Source: Paucibacter sediminis (GTDB taxonomy: Bacteria; Pseudomonadota; Gammaproteobacteria; Burkholderiales; Burkholderiaceae_C). From it: a stretch of 64,000 bases of DNA. Made by a program: the position numbers and the translations under genes. Every line of letters starts with the position of its first letter. Position 1 is the first letter of the stretch. The stretch lies in contig NZ_CP116346.1 of the NCBI RefSeq assembly GCF_030254645.1, positions 1,778,001 through 1,842,000 on the forward strand. Reading direction: 5' to 3'. Positions 1 to 7,713 of the stretch are shown in pieces. The notes under the pieces are model-generated. The model was given only the letters and a program-made list of their open reading frames with translations, was not told where the DNA came from and searched no databases.

Positions 1-1012
1 TGTAGCCGGGGCGGGGTTCGTCCAGCGCGGCGCGCAGCGCGCGCATGGCGGCGAGGTGGTCGCCGCCCAGGGCATCGAATTTCTCGGCCACCGCGAGCGC
101 GCGCCGCAGCTGCGCGTCGAAGGCGTCGGGCTGCAGGGTGTGGGTGCGGCGCATGCTGTCGCGCCAATCCTCGGCCAGGCCCAGCAGGGCCTGCTGCACC
201 GCCGGCATCAGGGCCCGGTTGTCGGGCGCGTCATTGCTTTCCAGATAGGTGAGCGCGTAGTCGCGCCAGCCGCCGCGCAGCATCTCGTCCAGCGCGCGGT
301 TCAGGTCGGAATGGCTGGCCACCTTGGCGAGGGCGCGCGCGCGGATCGCCGGTGACTCGAAGCGCGAGGTCTGGTTCATCAGGCCGACGAGATCGCGCTC
401 CACCTCGGCCCGCTCGACCTCGGCCATCACCCAGCGATCGCGTTCGGCATCGTCCTGCAGGCGCTGCTCGATGCGCGCCGCGTCGCGCTCGGCGCCGAGC
501 TGCAGGGCCTGCACCAGCAAGCCGGCGGCGGCCAGCAGCGAGATGCTGCCCAGGGCCGCGAGCGGCAGCCGCCAGGCCCAGGCGGGCAGGCCGGCGCGCC
601 AGGCGGGCCAGAGCGCCAGCGCCGCGCCGGCCACCAGCAGCGGCGCCCACACCGCGAAGGCCCAGCCGCGCAAGGGCCAGAGCGCCCAGGGCACCTGGCT
701 CTGCGGCTCCAGGCGCAAGGCCGCGCTGCCCGCCAGCACCAGGCCGGCCGAGAGCGCCGCCGCCAGCACCAGCAGCCATTGCAGGCCGCGCGAACCCGGC
801 GCCACCCAGCCGAAGCCATCGCGCGCCACGCCCAGGCCATAGCTGAGCAGCAGGCCGGCGGCCAGCGGCAGGCTCAGCATCAGGCACATGAGGGCGCGGC
901 CACCGTCGCGGCCGGGGTCGGACGAGGCGCCCACCAGCAGCATGCCGAAGGCACCGAGAGCCAGGCCGGCCAGGGCGAGGATGTTGAGGAAGGAGGCGAG
1001 CAGGGCGTTCAT
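1..1012 (-). CDS. Polytopic membrane protein, unknown function (3' end beyond window)
   Basis: The frame opens with ATG at 1012 and stays open for 337 codons to the window edge, so the C-terminus is missing. Residues 1-180 hold about five hydrophobic segments separated by short polar loops. The rest is soluble, helical and charged, rich in Glu, Arg and Ala. I see no catalytic motif and do not recognise the family. It lies 71 nt downstream of the ParA-like gene in the same direction, so co-transcription is possible. Confidence covers the gene being real, not its role. Confidence 0.7.
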   Translation of the reverse strand, partial: MNALLASFLNILALAGLALGAFGMLLVGASSDPGRDGGRALMCLMLSLPLAAGLLLSYGLGVARDGFGWVAPGSRGLQWLLVLAAALSAGLVLAGSAALRLEPQSQVPWALWPLRGWAFAVWAPLLVAGAALALWPAWRAGLPAWAWRLPLAALGSISLLAAAGLLVQALQLGAERDAARIEQRLQDDAERDRWVMAEVERAEVERDLVGLMNQTSRFESPAIRARALAKVASHSDLNRALDEMLRGGWRDYALTYLESNDAPDNRALMPAVQQALLGLAEDWRDSMRRTHTLQPDAFDAQLRRALAVAEKFDALGGDHLAAMRALRAALDEPRPGY

Positions 1013-1083
1013 GCCGTCATGCTGGGGCGCGCCGGTATCAGCGCGATGTCGGCGCCGGCCCGGCTTGTTTCATTCGTTGCGGC

Positions 1084-1848
1084 TCAGGCGAGCGCGGCGT
1101 ACAGCGCCTCGAACTCCTGCGTCAGCTTGTGGCGCGCGTCCAGATGGATCATCGGGCGCGACAGCTCATGCGATTCCTTCATCTTCACGCTGGCGCTCAG
1201 ATAGGGCTGCAGCACCGGCAGACCCTCGTCGATGAGGGCCTGCACGGTGCGCTGGGGCAGGGCGGCGCGGGCCTGGAACTGGTTCACCACGATGCCCTCC
1301 ACCTGCAGGCCGGCGTTGTGGTCGGCCTGGATCTCCTGCAGGTTCTCCAGCAGCTCGTAGAGCGCGCGGCGCGAGAACTCGTCGCAGTCGAAGGGGATCA
1401 GGCAGGCCTCGGCGGCGATCAGGGCCGAGCGGGTATAGAAGTTCAGGGCCGGCGGGGTGTCGATCCAGATCTCGTCGTAGTCCTCGCCCAGCTCGACCAG
1501 GGCATCGCGCAGCTTGAAGATCTTGTAGCGGCTCTCCAGCTTGCCATGCAATTCGTCGAGCAGGGGGCTGGCCGGCATCAGGTGCAGGTTCTCCCAGGGC
1601 GTGGCGACGATGTAGTCGCTCGTGCGGGGCGCGCGCACGCTGAACTTGAGCGTGGTCTCGAAGAACTCGGCGGCGCCGGGCTGCGCCGCGTCGGCGGCCT
1701 CGCCCAGCAGATAGCGGCTGCTGTTGGCCTGGCGGTCCAGGTCCACCACCAGGGTGCGCCGGCCCTGCTGGGCCGCGATCGCGGCCAGGTTGGCGGTGAT
1801 GGTGGACTTGCCGACCCCACCCTTCTGGTTGAACACCACGCGTCGCAT
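1084..1848 (-). CDS. ParA/MinD-type partitioning ATPase (orphan)
   Basis: A 254-residue P-loop ATPase of the ParA/Soj family, which uses ATP-dependent dimerisation on DNA or membrane to position cargo. The deviant Walker A KGGVGKST is at residues 9-16, VVDLDRQAN follows as the Walker A' strand, and IWIDTPP is Walker B. The frame is open upstream, but starting at 1848 puts the P-loop at the N-terminus as in the short ParA class without an HTH domain. No ParB, FtsK or chemotaxis partner is adjacent, so the cargo is unknown. An inverted repeat sits just upstream of the start. Confidence 0.9.
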   Translation of the reverse strand: MRRVVFNQKGGVGKSTITANLAAIAAQQGRRTLVVDLDRQANSSRYLLGEAADAAQPGAAEFFETTLKFSVRAPRTSDYIVATPWENLHLMPASPLLDELHGKLESRYKIFKLRDALVELGEDYDEIWIDTPPALNFYTRSALIAAEACLIPFDCDEFSRRALYELLENLQEIQADHNAGLQVEGIVVNQFQARAALPQRTVQALIDEGLPVLQPYLSASVKMKESHELSRPMIHLDARHKLTQEFEALYAALA

Positions 1849-1861
1849 GCCGGACTCCCGT

Positions 1862-1896
1862 ATTGCTGCAATGCGTCTATTGTGCACTGCAGCAAT
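1862..1896. promoter_or_regulatory. 9-bp perfect inverted repeat upstream of the ParA-like gene
   Basis: ATTGCTGCA (1862-1870) and TGCAGCAAT (1888-1896) are exact reverse complements separated by 17 nt, giving half-site centres about 26 bp apart. The repeat lies 13 nt upstream of the parA start and downstream of the preceding gene's stop. There is no T-run and the loop is long, so an operator is likelier than a terminator. Binding by a regulator is inference. Confidence 0.45.
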
Positions 1897-1907
1897 TACG
1901 CCGCGCA

Positions 1908-2684
1908 TCAGTTTTCGCGATAGCCGGCGTAGATGCGTTCGAGTTCGCCGCGCCGCGCCAGTTTTTCCAGCGCCTGCTGCAGGCGTTGGCGCGTGGCGGG
2001 CGCGAGTCTGGGGCTGCAAGCCAGGTAGAGCGCCTCGGACTTGAACACCGTGGGCAGCAGCCTGACCTTGCCCTCCAGGCCGCCATCCTCGATATAGCGC
2101 AGCAAGGCGTTTTCGGTGTGGTAGTAGAAGCGGCCGCGCTGCGCCACCAGCTTCTTCAGGTTGACGGCCGTGTCCGGGCTGCTGGCATCGATCTGCAGGC
2201 CGCCGGCGCTGCGCAGCAGGTCCTCATGGGCGGTGGACTTGTTGACGATCACCGAGGCCTCGGGCCCGAGGCGGCGGATCTCCTCCAGCGAGTGCACGTT
2301 CACCCCATCCTCGGCACGCACTGCGATGCGGTGGCGCACGGTGTAGATCGGCACCTCGATGAAGGCCATGCGCGCCTCGCGCGCCGGGCTGCGTATCAGG
2401 GCGCAGAAGATGTCCAGCTGGCCCTCGGCGAGCAGGGCCTCGATGCGGCGCAGCGACATCGGCTGCTCGGTGCCGCTGAAGTGCAACTCCGGATCGCCGG
2501 CCTCGATGGCCTGCAGCACCTCCACGCAGATGCCCGGCTTGGCCGCGTTCCTGAGGTCGTACTTGAGGGCGTTGTTGTCCTGCGCCGCGGTGCGCAGCGT
2601 CTCGGCCATGGCCGGCACGGCGCCGCACAGCAGACACAGGCAAACATGCAGGCACAAGCGCAACAACATCCGGCATCCCGTCAT
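1908..2684 (-). CDS. Periplasmic solute-binding protein, family 3 (orphan)
   Basis: A 258-residue protein with a Cys-rich hydrophobic signal sequence ending near AMA (about residue 26), then an SBP_bac_3-like fold. Segments typical of the family are visible: a ligand-lobe strand near LDIFCALIRSP, the VRHRIAVRAED strand and a C-terminal helix ending GELERIYAGY. No ABC permease or ATPase is nearby, so it may act in sensing or as a stand-alone binder rather than in import. The ligand cannot be read from sequence. Two other orphan members occur here (28775 and 55431). Confidence 0.8.
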   Translation of the reverse strand: MTGCRMLLRLCLHVCLCLLCGAVPAMAETLRTAAQDNNALKYDLRNAAKPGICVEVLQAIEAGDPELHFSGTEQPMSLRRIEALLAEGQLDIFCALIRSPAREARMAFIEVPIYTVRHRIAVRAEDGVNVHSLEEIRRLGPEASVIVNKSTAHEDLLRSAGGLQIDASSPDTAVNLKKLVAQRGRFYYHTENALLRYIEDGGLEGKVRLLPTVFKSEALYLACSPRLAPATRQRLQQALEKLARRGELERIYAGYREN

Positions 2685-2763
2685 GCACCGAGCCCGGCGC
2701 CCCAGGCGCAGTGTGCGTCAAGTGCCGGCGGCTCGCCACCGGCTTTTCCTCGACGGTTGGCGC

Positions 2764-3870
2764 TCAGCCCCTGGCCGAGGCCTTGGGTGCCGGCCGGGCC
2801 GCGGGGCGGGGCTCGGGCTGGCTGTAGTCGGCGGGTGGCCGCATCAGCGCGGCATCGGGTTCGCCACGGCGGATGTTCCTGAGTCGGTAGTTGACCTCGC
2901 CGCTGCGCGGATCGAAGTCGCGCGTGGCCACCGTGATCATCAGCTCGGGCGAGCTCCAGACCTCGCGCGTGATGACGATGGGCTTCTCATTGCCGAGCTT
3001 GCCGGCGGCAATGGTCCAGCTGCTGCGTTCGCCGTTCACCCTCAGGCCCTCGATCTCCTTGGCGGGCAGCGGGCTCACGACCGCCGCACCGCGCGGTGCC
3101 AGCTGCAGGGCGCGCAAGTGCACGGCGGGCGGCGTCGGCGGCGCGGGCGGCAGCGGTGGCAGGGGCGGTGCCTGCAGGCCGGGCAGGGGCGGCAGCGGCG
3201 TGGGGCCGCTGCCCGGGCGCAGCACCTGCACCTCGATGCGGCGCTGCGTCTTGCCGTCGCCGCCGTCCAGCTCCTGCTGCGTGATCACCACCGGCTCGGG
3301 CGGCCTGGCCTTCAGCGCGGCGGCATGCTCCTTGAGGGCGAGTTCATGCTGCTTGAGCGCCTGCTCGCTGTCGCGCAGGGCCTGCTCGCGCAGCTTGCCG
3401 GTCTGCTCGCGCACCTGGGCACGGATCTGCTCGGCAAACTCGCGCCAGGCCTGGGCGTCGGGTGCCGCCATGCCGCCCAGGCGGCGTGCGCTCTTGCGCT
3501 CGGGGTCCAGCACCCAGCTTTCCTGCGCCACCGGATCGCGCAGATAGATGCTGCGCTGGCCGTTGCGCTCAAGCTCCTGGCGCGTGCGCCCCTCACCGTC
3601 GCGGCACAGGCGCGAGGTCTGGCTCTGCACGATGCGGTTGCCGTCGGCCAGGGTCTGCACGGTCTCGTGCTGGGCCTCGGCGCAATAGGGCGCACCCTTC
3701 ACCACACGCTCCTGGCCCAGCTCATCGCCGGCAAAGCGCAGGCTCTCATGGCTCAGCAACTGGGACAGCTGCAGGGGCAGTTCCGGCTGTGCCTGGGCCG
3801 CGGCGCTGCATAGCAGCAGCAGGCCCTCGGCCACCCAGACTGCCAGCATCGGGTGCAAACGCTTGGTCAT
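2764..3870 (-). CDS. Exported protein of an ECF sigma-factor cassette, unknown function
   Basis: A 368-residue exported protein with signal peptide residues 1-28 (AQA cleavage site). Next comes a region with two Cys residues, an Arg/Glu/Gln-rich coiled-coil stretch around 140-190, a Pro-rich linker (about 220-250) and a Pro/Ala-rich tail. The Shine-Dalgarno AAGGAG is 5 nt before the ATG. It lies 37 nt downstream of the anti-sigma gene, so it is probably the third gene of that operon and may be an envelope effector or signal input. No known domain recognised. Confidence 0.75.
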   Translation of the reverse strand: MTKRLHPMLAVWVAEGLLLLCSAAAQAQPELPLQLSQLLSHESLRFAGDELGQERVVKGAPYCAEAQHETVQTLADGNRIVQSQTSRLCRDGEGRTRQELERNGQRSIYLRDPVAQESWVLDPERKSARRLGGMAAPDAQAWREFAEQIRAQVREQTGKLREQALRDSEQALKQHELALKEHAAALKARPPEPVVITQQELDGGDGKTQRRIEVQVLRPGSGPTPLPPLPGLQAPPLPPLPPAPPTPPAVHLRALQLAPRGAAVVSPLPAKEIEGLRVNGERSSWTIAAGKLGNEKPIVITREVWSSPELMITVATRDFDPRSGEVNYRLRNIRRGEPDAALMRPPADYSQPEPRPAARPAPKASARG

Positions 3871-3907
3871 GACGGACTCCTTGATTGATTGACGATGACG
3901 ACTCGGT

Positions 3908-4402
3908 TCAGCGCAGAAAGCGCACCGCCAGCACTTCGCCGCTGGGCTGCATCAGCAGCTCGGCGCGCACCGGCTGGCCGGCGCGGGCGGGATCGAAGGG
4001 CAGGCCCAGCAGGGCCATGCGCTCGCGCGGCATTTCGGCGGCCACCAGCCAGCCGGGGCGGCCCGCGCCGGCTTCCTGCAGATAGCTGGACCAGCGCTCG
4101 GCGGAGACCAGAGGCAGGAAGTCGCTGGCGCTGGCGGTGTCGGCGGCCGCGGGCGGCTCCAGGCTCATCAGCCAGCTGGCGCCCAGCAGCATCACGGCGC
4201 AGGTGCCCGCGCCGGACCAGGCCATCGGCCGCCACCAGCCCGACAGCCTGGCCGCCCAGCCGCTGCCTGCGGCGCGCGTCGGCAACGCGGCGCGCATGGC
4301 GCGCAGGGTGCGTTCCTGCAGCGGTGCCGGCACGGGCGTTTGCTGCAGCTGCGCCGCGCCTTCACGCAACAGTTCGGCCAGGGGGCGAATGCTTGGGTTC
4401 AT
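3908..4402 (-). CDS. Putative anti-sigma factor, single-pass membrane protein
   Basis: A 164-residue protein. Its ATG at 4402 overlaps the sigma-factor stop by four bases (ATGA), so the two are probably translationally coupled. Residues 1-60 are a helical cytoplasmic part that would bind sigma; a single hydrophobic segment runs about 66-82; the remaining 80 residues would be periplasmic. No zinc HxxxCxxC motif is present, so it is not a ZAS-type anti-sigma. The role is inferred mainly from coupling to the ECF sigma gene and the topology. Confidence 0.72.
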   Translation of the reverse strand: MNPSIRPLAELLREGAAQLQQTPVPAPLQERTLRAMRAALPTRAAGSGWAARLSGWWRPMAWSGAGTCAVMLLGASWLMSLEPPAAADTASASDFLPLVSAERWSSYLQEAGAGRPGWLVAAEMPRERMALLGLPFDPARAGQPVRAELLMQPSGEVLAVRFLR

Positions 4403-5046
4403 GATGAGGCTGCGGCTCCGGCATCCGCGCCGGCCGCGTTCAAGAGCGCGGCCAGGCGCAGGCGCGCCCGGTGCAAGCGGGTGCGCAAGGTATTCAGTTG
4501 GATGCCGGCGATGGCGGCGGCTTCGGCATAGGGGCGTTCCTGCAGGTCCACCAGCAGCAGCGCCTCGCGCTGCGGCCAGGGCAGGGCACGGACGGCGGCC
4601 CACAGGGCGGCCTGGTCCTGTGCGCGCACCAGCAGGGCCTCGGGCGAGGCATGGGTCGCGGGCGCGCCCGGCGCGTCGTCCTCGGCCTCGGCCGCGGGGG
4701 CGTCGCGCCAGCGCGCCAGCAGGGCATGGCGGGCCATGCCGGCCAGGTAGGCGCCCAGGCTGATGCCGCGCGCCGCATCGAAACCCTGCGGCCGCGCAGC
4801 CAGGGCCACGAAGGCATCCTGCATCGCATCGGCCGCCCAGGCCGGGTTGCCGCCCAGGGTCAGGGCGTAGCGGTAGACGGCCGCTGATTCACGCCGGTAG
4901 AGCGGCTCCAGCGCACTGGCATCGCCGCGCGCCAGGCGCTGCAGCAGCGCCGGCGTGTCCTCGGCCGCGCCCGCGCCGAAGGGCAGAAAGCCTTTCATGC
5001 GGCGCACCGTGGCGGGCACGGTGCCGGGGCGGGGAGGGTGGGACAT
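4399..5046 (-). CDS. ECF-type RNA polymerase sigma factor
   Basis: A 215-residue sigma-70 family protein. Region 2 runs about 45-110, with an LEPLYRRESAAVYRYA core and DAMQDAFVALAARP matching sigma-2.2/2.4. Region 4 runs about 140-200, with LPWPQREALLLVDLQ and an HTH at YAEAAAIAGIQLNTLRTRLHRAR. Start 5046 is the first ATG; Met17 is an alternative, and neither has a strong ribosome-binding site. It heads a sigma / anti-sigma / exported-protein cassette typical of cell-envelope stress control. Confidence 0.9.
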   Translation of the reverse strand: MSHPPRPGTVPATVRRMKGFLPFGAGAAEDTPALLQRLARGDASALEPLYRRESAAVYRYALTLGGNPAWAADAMQDAFVALAARPQGFDAARGISLGAYLAGMARHALLARWRDAPAAEAEDDAPGAPATHASPEALLVRAQDQAALWAAVRALPWPQREALLLVDLQERPYAEAAAIAGIQLNTLRTRLHRARLRLAALLNAAGADAGAAASS

Positions 5047-5092
5047 GGCTGCTTCATGCGCGGGGCTGCTTGATGTCTATTGCAGCGCGGCC

Positions 5093-5108
5093 GCGGGAAA
5101 GTTCCCGC
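5093..5108 (-). promoter_or_regulatory. Inverted repeat with GGAACTT element upstream of ECF sigma gene
   Basis: GCGGGAA and TTCCCGC form a perfect 7-bp inverted repeat with a 2-nt centre, 47-62 nt upstream of the sigma start. On the minus strand the centre reads GGAACTT (5105-5099), identical to the -35 core of RpoE-like ECF promoters. I do not see a convincing -10 at the expected spacing. Autoregulation is therefore only a suggestion. Confidence 0.35.
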
Positions 5109-5122
5109 CCCCCGAAAATAAA

Positions 5123-5863
5123 TCAGCTGCCGCTGCTGAACCAGTCCTCGTCGGGCAGCTTGGCAAACACCTTGCGCAGGCCCTCGCCCCAGCCGCGCCG
5201 CAGCTTGCTGAAGTAGGGGTCGTCGCCGGTGACGCGGTGCGGCGCGGCGGGCGCGAAGCTGTCGGCGCGGTAGATCAGCAGGTCCAGCGGCAGGCCCACC
5301 GAGAGGTTGGAGCGTATCGTCGAGTCGAACGAGATCAGCGTGCACTTGGTGGCCTCGCTGAGCGTGGAGTCGTAGCGGATCACGCGGTCGATGATGGGCT
5401 TGCCGTACTTGGCCTCGCCGATCTGGAAATAGGGCGTGTCCTCGGTCGATTCGATGAAGTTGCCCTGCGGGTAGACATGGAACAGGCGCGGCCCCTCGCC
5501 GCGGATCTGGCCGCCCACCAGGAAGTTGGCGCCGAAGTCCACGCCCTGGCCCAGGGTGGCGTCGTTGGCATCGCGGGCGACGATCTCCTTGAGCGTGCGC
5601 CCCACCAGCTCGGCCGCCTCGTACATCGAGCCGACATTGTGCAGGCTGGCGCCGTCATGCGTGAGGCGCTGGCGCAGCAGGCTCAGCACGCTTTGCGTGG
5701 TGGCCAGGTTGCCGGCGTTGAGGATGACGATGAGGCGCTCGCCCGGCAGCTCGAACACATTCATCTTGCGGAAGGTGGCGATGTGGTCCACCCCGGCATT
5801 GGTGCGCGAGTCCGACGCGAACAGCAGGCCGGCCTTCAGCCGCATGGCAACGCAATAGGTCAT
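5123..5863 (-). CDS. Anbu-type proteasome-like protease
   Basis: A 246-residue Ntn-hydrolase. The start reads MTYCVAMRL, placing Thr2 as the N-terminal nucleophile after Met removal, followed by GLLFASDSRTNAGVD, the signature of the Anbu (ancestral beta subunit) family related to HslV and the 20S beta subunit. Known Anbu proteins form open-ring or helical oligomers and their substrates are unclear. The gene is last in an operon with a transglutaminase-like protein, an alpha-E protein and a circularly permuted ATP-grasp ligase, the canonical Anbu neighbourhood. The family call is strong; the function is not established. Confidence 0.93.
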   Translation of the reverse strand: MTYCVAMRLKAGLLFASDSRTNAGVDHIATFRKMNVFELPGERLIVILNAGNLATTQSVLSLLRQRLTHDGASLHNVGSMYEAAELVGRTLKEIVARDANDATLGQGVDFGANFLVGGQIRGEGPRLFHVYPQGNFIESTEDTPYFQIGEAKYGKPIIDRVIRYDSTLSEATKCTLISFDSTIRSNLSVGLPLDLLIYRADSFAPAAPHRVTGDDPYFSKLRRGWGEGLRKVFAKLPDEDWFSSGS

Positions 5864-5885
5864 GGCGCGAATTTACCAGCAGCGC

Positions 5886-6746
5886 TCACTGCTGCTGCAG
5901 CTGCTGCAATTGCTCTGGCGTCACGCCGGGGCCCGGTTTGACCTCCACCTTGGCGCGCATGCCCTCGACGCCGCCGCCCTGGCGCACGCCGCGCACCGGG
6001 CAGGCGTCGAGGTAGTCGGCGCCGATGGCCAGGCGCACATAGCGGCCGTCGGCCAGGCATTGGTTGCTGACGTCGTAACCCAGCCAGCCGCCGCCCTGCG
6101 GGTCGTGATCGGCGTCGGGCACGCGCACCTCGGCCCAGGCATGGCTGGCCACATGTTCGGCGTCGGCCGCCAGATAGCCGCTCACATAGCGTGCCGGCAG
6201 GCCCAGCAGGCGCGCGCAGGTGACGAACACCTGGGCATGGTCCTGGCACACGCCCAGGCCGCTGGCGAAGGCCTCGGCGGCCGGGGTGGCGGCGTCGGTG
6301 AGGCCGGGGGTGTAGGGCATCTGCACGCCCAGCGCCTCCATCATCAGGGCCAGGCCTTGCCGGGCGTCCTGGCGGCAGGGCTCGGCAAAGCGCAGCGCAA
6401 AGGCCTGCAGCGCCGCATCGGCGCGCGTCAGCGCGCTGTCGCGCAGGAACAGCTCGGGCGGCAGCGCGTCCTCGCGGTCCGGCTGGGGCGGGCCGTCGGG
6501 GGTGTCGACCTCGCCGCGCGCGAACAGGTGGATCTCGCGGCGCGGCCCGTCCAGGGTCAGCACATGCATGTGGTTGCCATAGGCGTCCAGGCAGGCGCTG
6601 GCCGGCGCGGGCAGCGTCAGCGCCCAGCTCAGCACGCGCAACCCCGGCGTGGGCCGCGGCGTGAGGCGCAGGTATTGGGTGCTGCGCGCCAGCGGGGCGT
6701 CGTAGTGGTAGACCGTCTCGTGCGAGATCAGCAGGTGCATGGTCAC
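5886..6746 (-). CDS. Transglutaminase-like cysteine peptidase of the Anbu operon
   Basis: A 286-residue protein. An N-terminal beta-rich domain (about 1-85) contains the HETVYHYDAPL motif common to these proteins. The transglutaminase core follows, with Cys in GVCQDHAQVF (about 190), His in ASHAWAEV and Asp in GYDVSN as the catalytic triad. Translation probably begins at GTG 6746, which overlaps the preceding TGA stop as GTGA; an ATG two codons in (6740) is the alternative. Homologues act as amidases or peptidases on unusual peptide bonds. Context implies a substrate shared with the ATP-grasp and Anbu partners. Confidence 0.92.
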   Translation of the reverse strand: MTMHLLISHETVYHYDAPLARSTQYLRLTPRPTPGLRVLSWALTLPAPASACLDAYGNHMHVLTLDGPRREIHLFARGEVDTPDGPPQPDREDALPPELFLRDSALTRADAALQAFALRFAEPCRQDARQGLALMMEALGVQMPYTPGLTDAATPAAEAFASGLGVCQDHAQVFVTCARLLGLPARYVSGYLAADAEHVASHAWAEVRVPDADHDPQGGGWLGYDVSNQCLADGRYVRLAIGADYLDACPVRGVRQGGGVEGMRAKVEVKPGPGVTPEQLQQLQQQ

Positions 6747-7711
6747 ATGGCCTCGAAGTAGGCGCGGCGTATCGCGTCACCGAGGGTGGCGGATTCGGCC
6801 AGGAAGCCCGTCAGCCAGCCATGCAGGCCGGCGTCCAGGATCTCGTCCACCGCACCATACTCCAGCCGCAGCGCCAGCTGGCCGGCCAGCCGCTTGACCT
6901 CGCGCCCGGCATCCGCCGCGCCGGGGCGCGCCTCGATCTGCGGCAGGATGGCGCGGATCTCGTCACAGCAGGCGCGCAGCGAGCGCGGCACATCGGGGCG
7001 CAGGATCAGCAGCTCGGTGACGCGGCGGCCGTCCAGGCTGTCGCGGTAGGCGGCGTGGTAGGCCTCGAAGGCCGAGAGCGAGCGCAGCAGCGCGCTCCAG
7101 GCATAGAAGTCGGGCGCGCTGTCGCTGGGCGCATCCACCGGCACCAGGCTCGCGACGGCGGGCTCGATCAGCTGCGACTTCACGTCCAGCAGGCGCGCGG
7201 TGTTGTCGGCGCGTTCGGTGAAGGTGCCCAGGCGGATGAAGCAGTAGGCGTCGTTGCGCTGCAGCGTGCCATAGGTGGCGCCGCGGAACAGGTGCGAGCG
7301 CTCCTTGACCCAGTCGAAAAAGCTCGAGACGCTGGGGATGCCGCGCTTGGGCAGGGTGCGGCCCTCCAGCCAGGTGCTGTTGATGGCCTCCCACATCTCG
7401 GCGGTGATCTGGCCGCGCACCGCATGGGCGTTCTCGCGCGCCTGCTTGAGGCAGGACAGCACCGAGGAGGGGTTCTCCAGGTCCAGCGCCATGAAGTTGA
7501 AAAGCTGCTCGGCCTGCAGCTTTTCGTGGCGCTGGTGGTAGGCCTCCAGCGTGCCGGTGACGGCCAGCGGCGCGGCCAGCTCGGTCATGGCGCCGCGCGA
7601 TTGCGGCAGCAGCGAGAGCGAATGCGTCACGTCCAGCATGCGCACCAGATCCTCGGAACGCTCGAGGTAGCGGCTCATCCAGTAGAGCTGGGCAGCGGTT
7701 CTTGACAGCAT
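6743..7711 (-). CDS. Alpha-E domain protein of the Anbu operon
   Basis: A 322-residue, almost wholly alpha-helical protein opening MLSRTAAQLYWMSRYLERSEDLVRM. This is the hallmark start of the alpha-E family (COG2307), which always accompanies circularly permuted ATP-grasp genes. The biochemical role is unproven; it may support peptide-bond formation by the ligase. The start is fixed by its position two bases after the ATP-grasp stop and by homology, although the frame extends upstream. Its stop overlaps the transglutaminase start by four bases. Confidence 0.92.
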   Translation of the reverse strand: MLSRTAAQLYWMSRYLERSEDLVRMLDVTHSLSLLPQSRGAMTELAAPLAVTGTLEAYHQRHEKLQAEQLFNFMALDLENPSSVLSCLKQARENAHAVRGQITAEMWEAINSTWLEGRTLPKRGIPSVSSFFDWVKERSHLFRGATYGTLQRNDAYCFIRLGTFTERADNTARLLDVKSQLIEPAVASLVPVDAPSDSAPDFYAWSALLRSLSAFEAYHAAYRDSLDGRRVTELLILRPDVPRSLRACCDEIRAILPQIEARPGAADAGREVKRLAGQLALRLEYGAVDEILDAGLHGWLTGFLAESATLGDAIRRAYFEAM

Positions 7712-7713
7712 GA

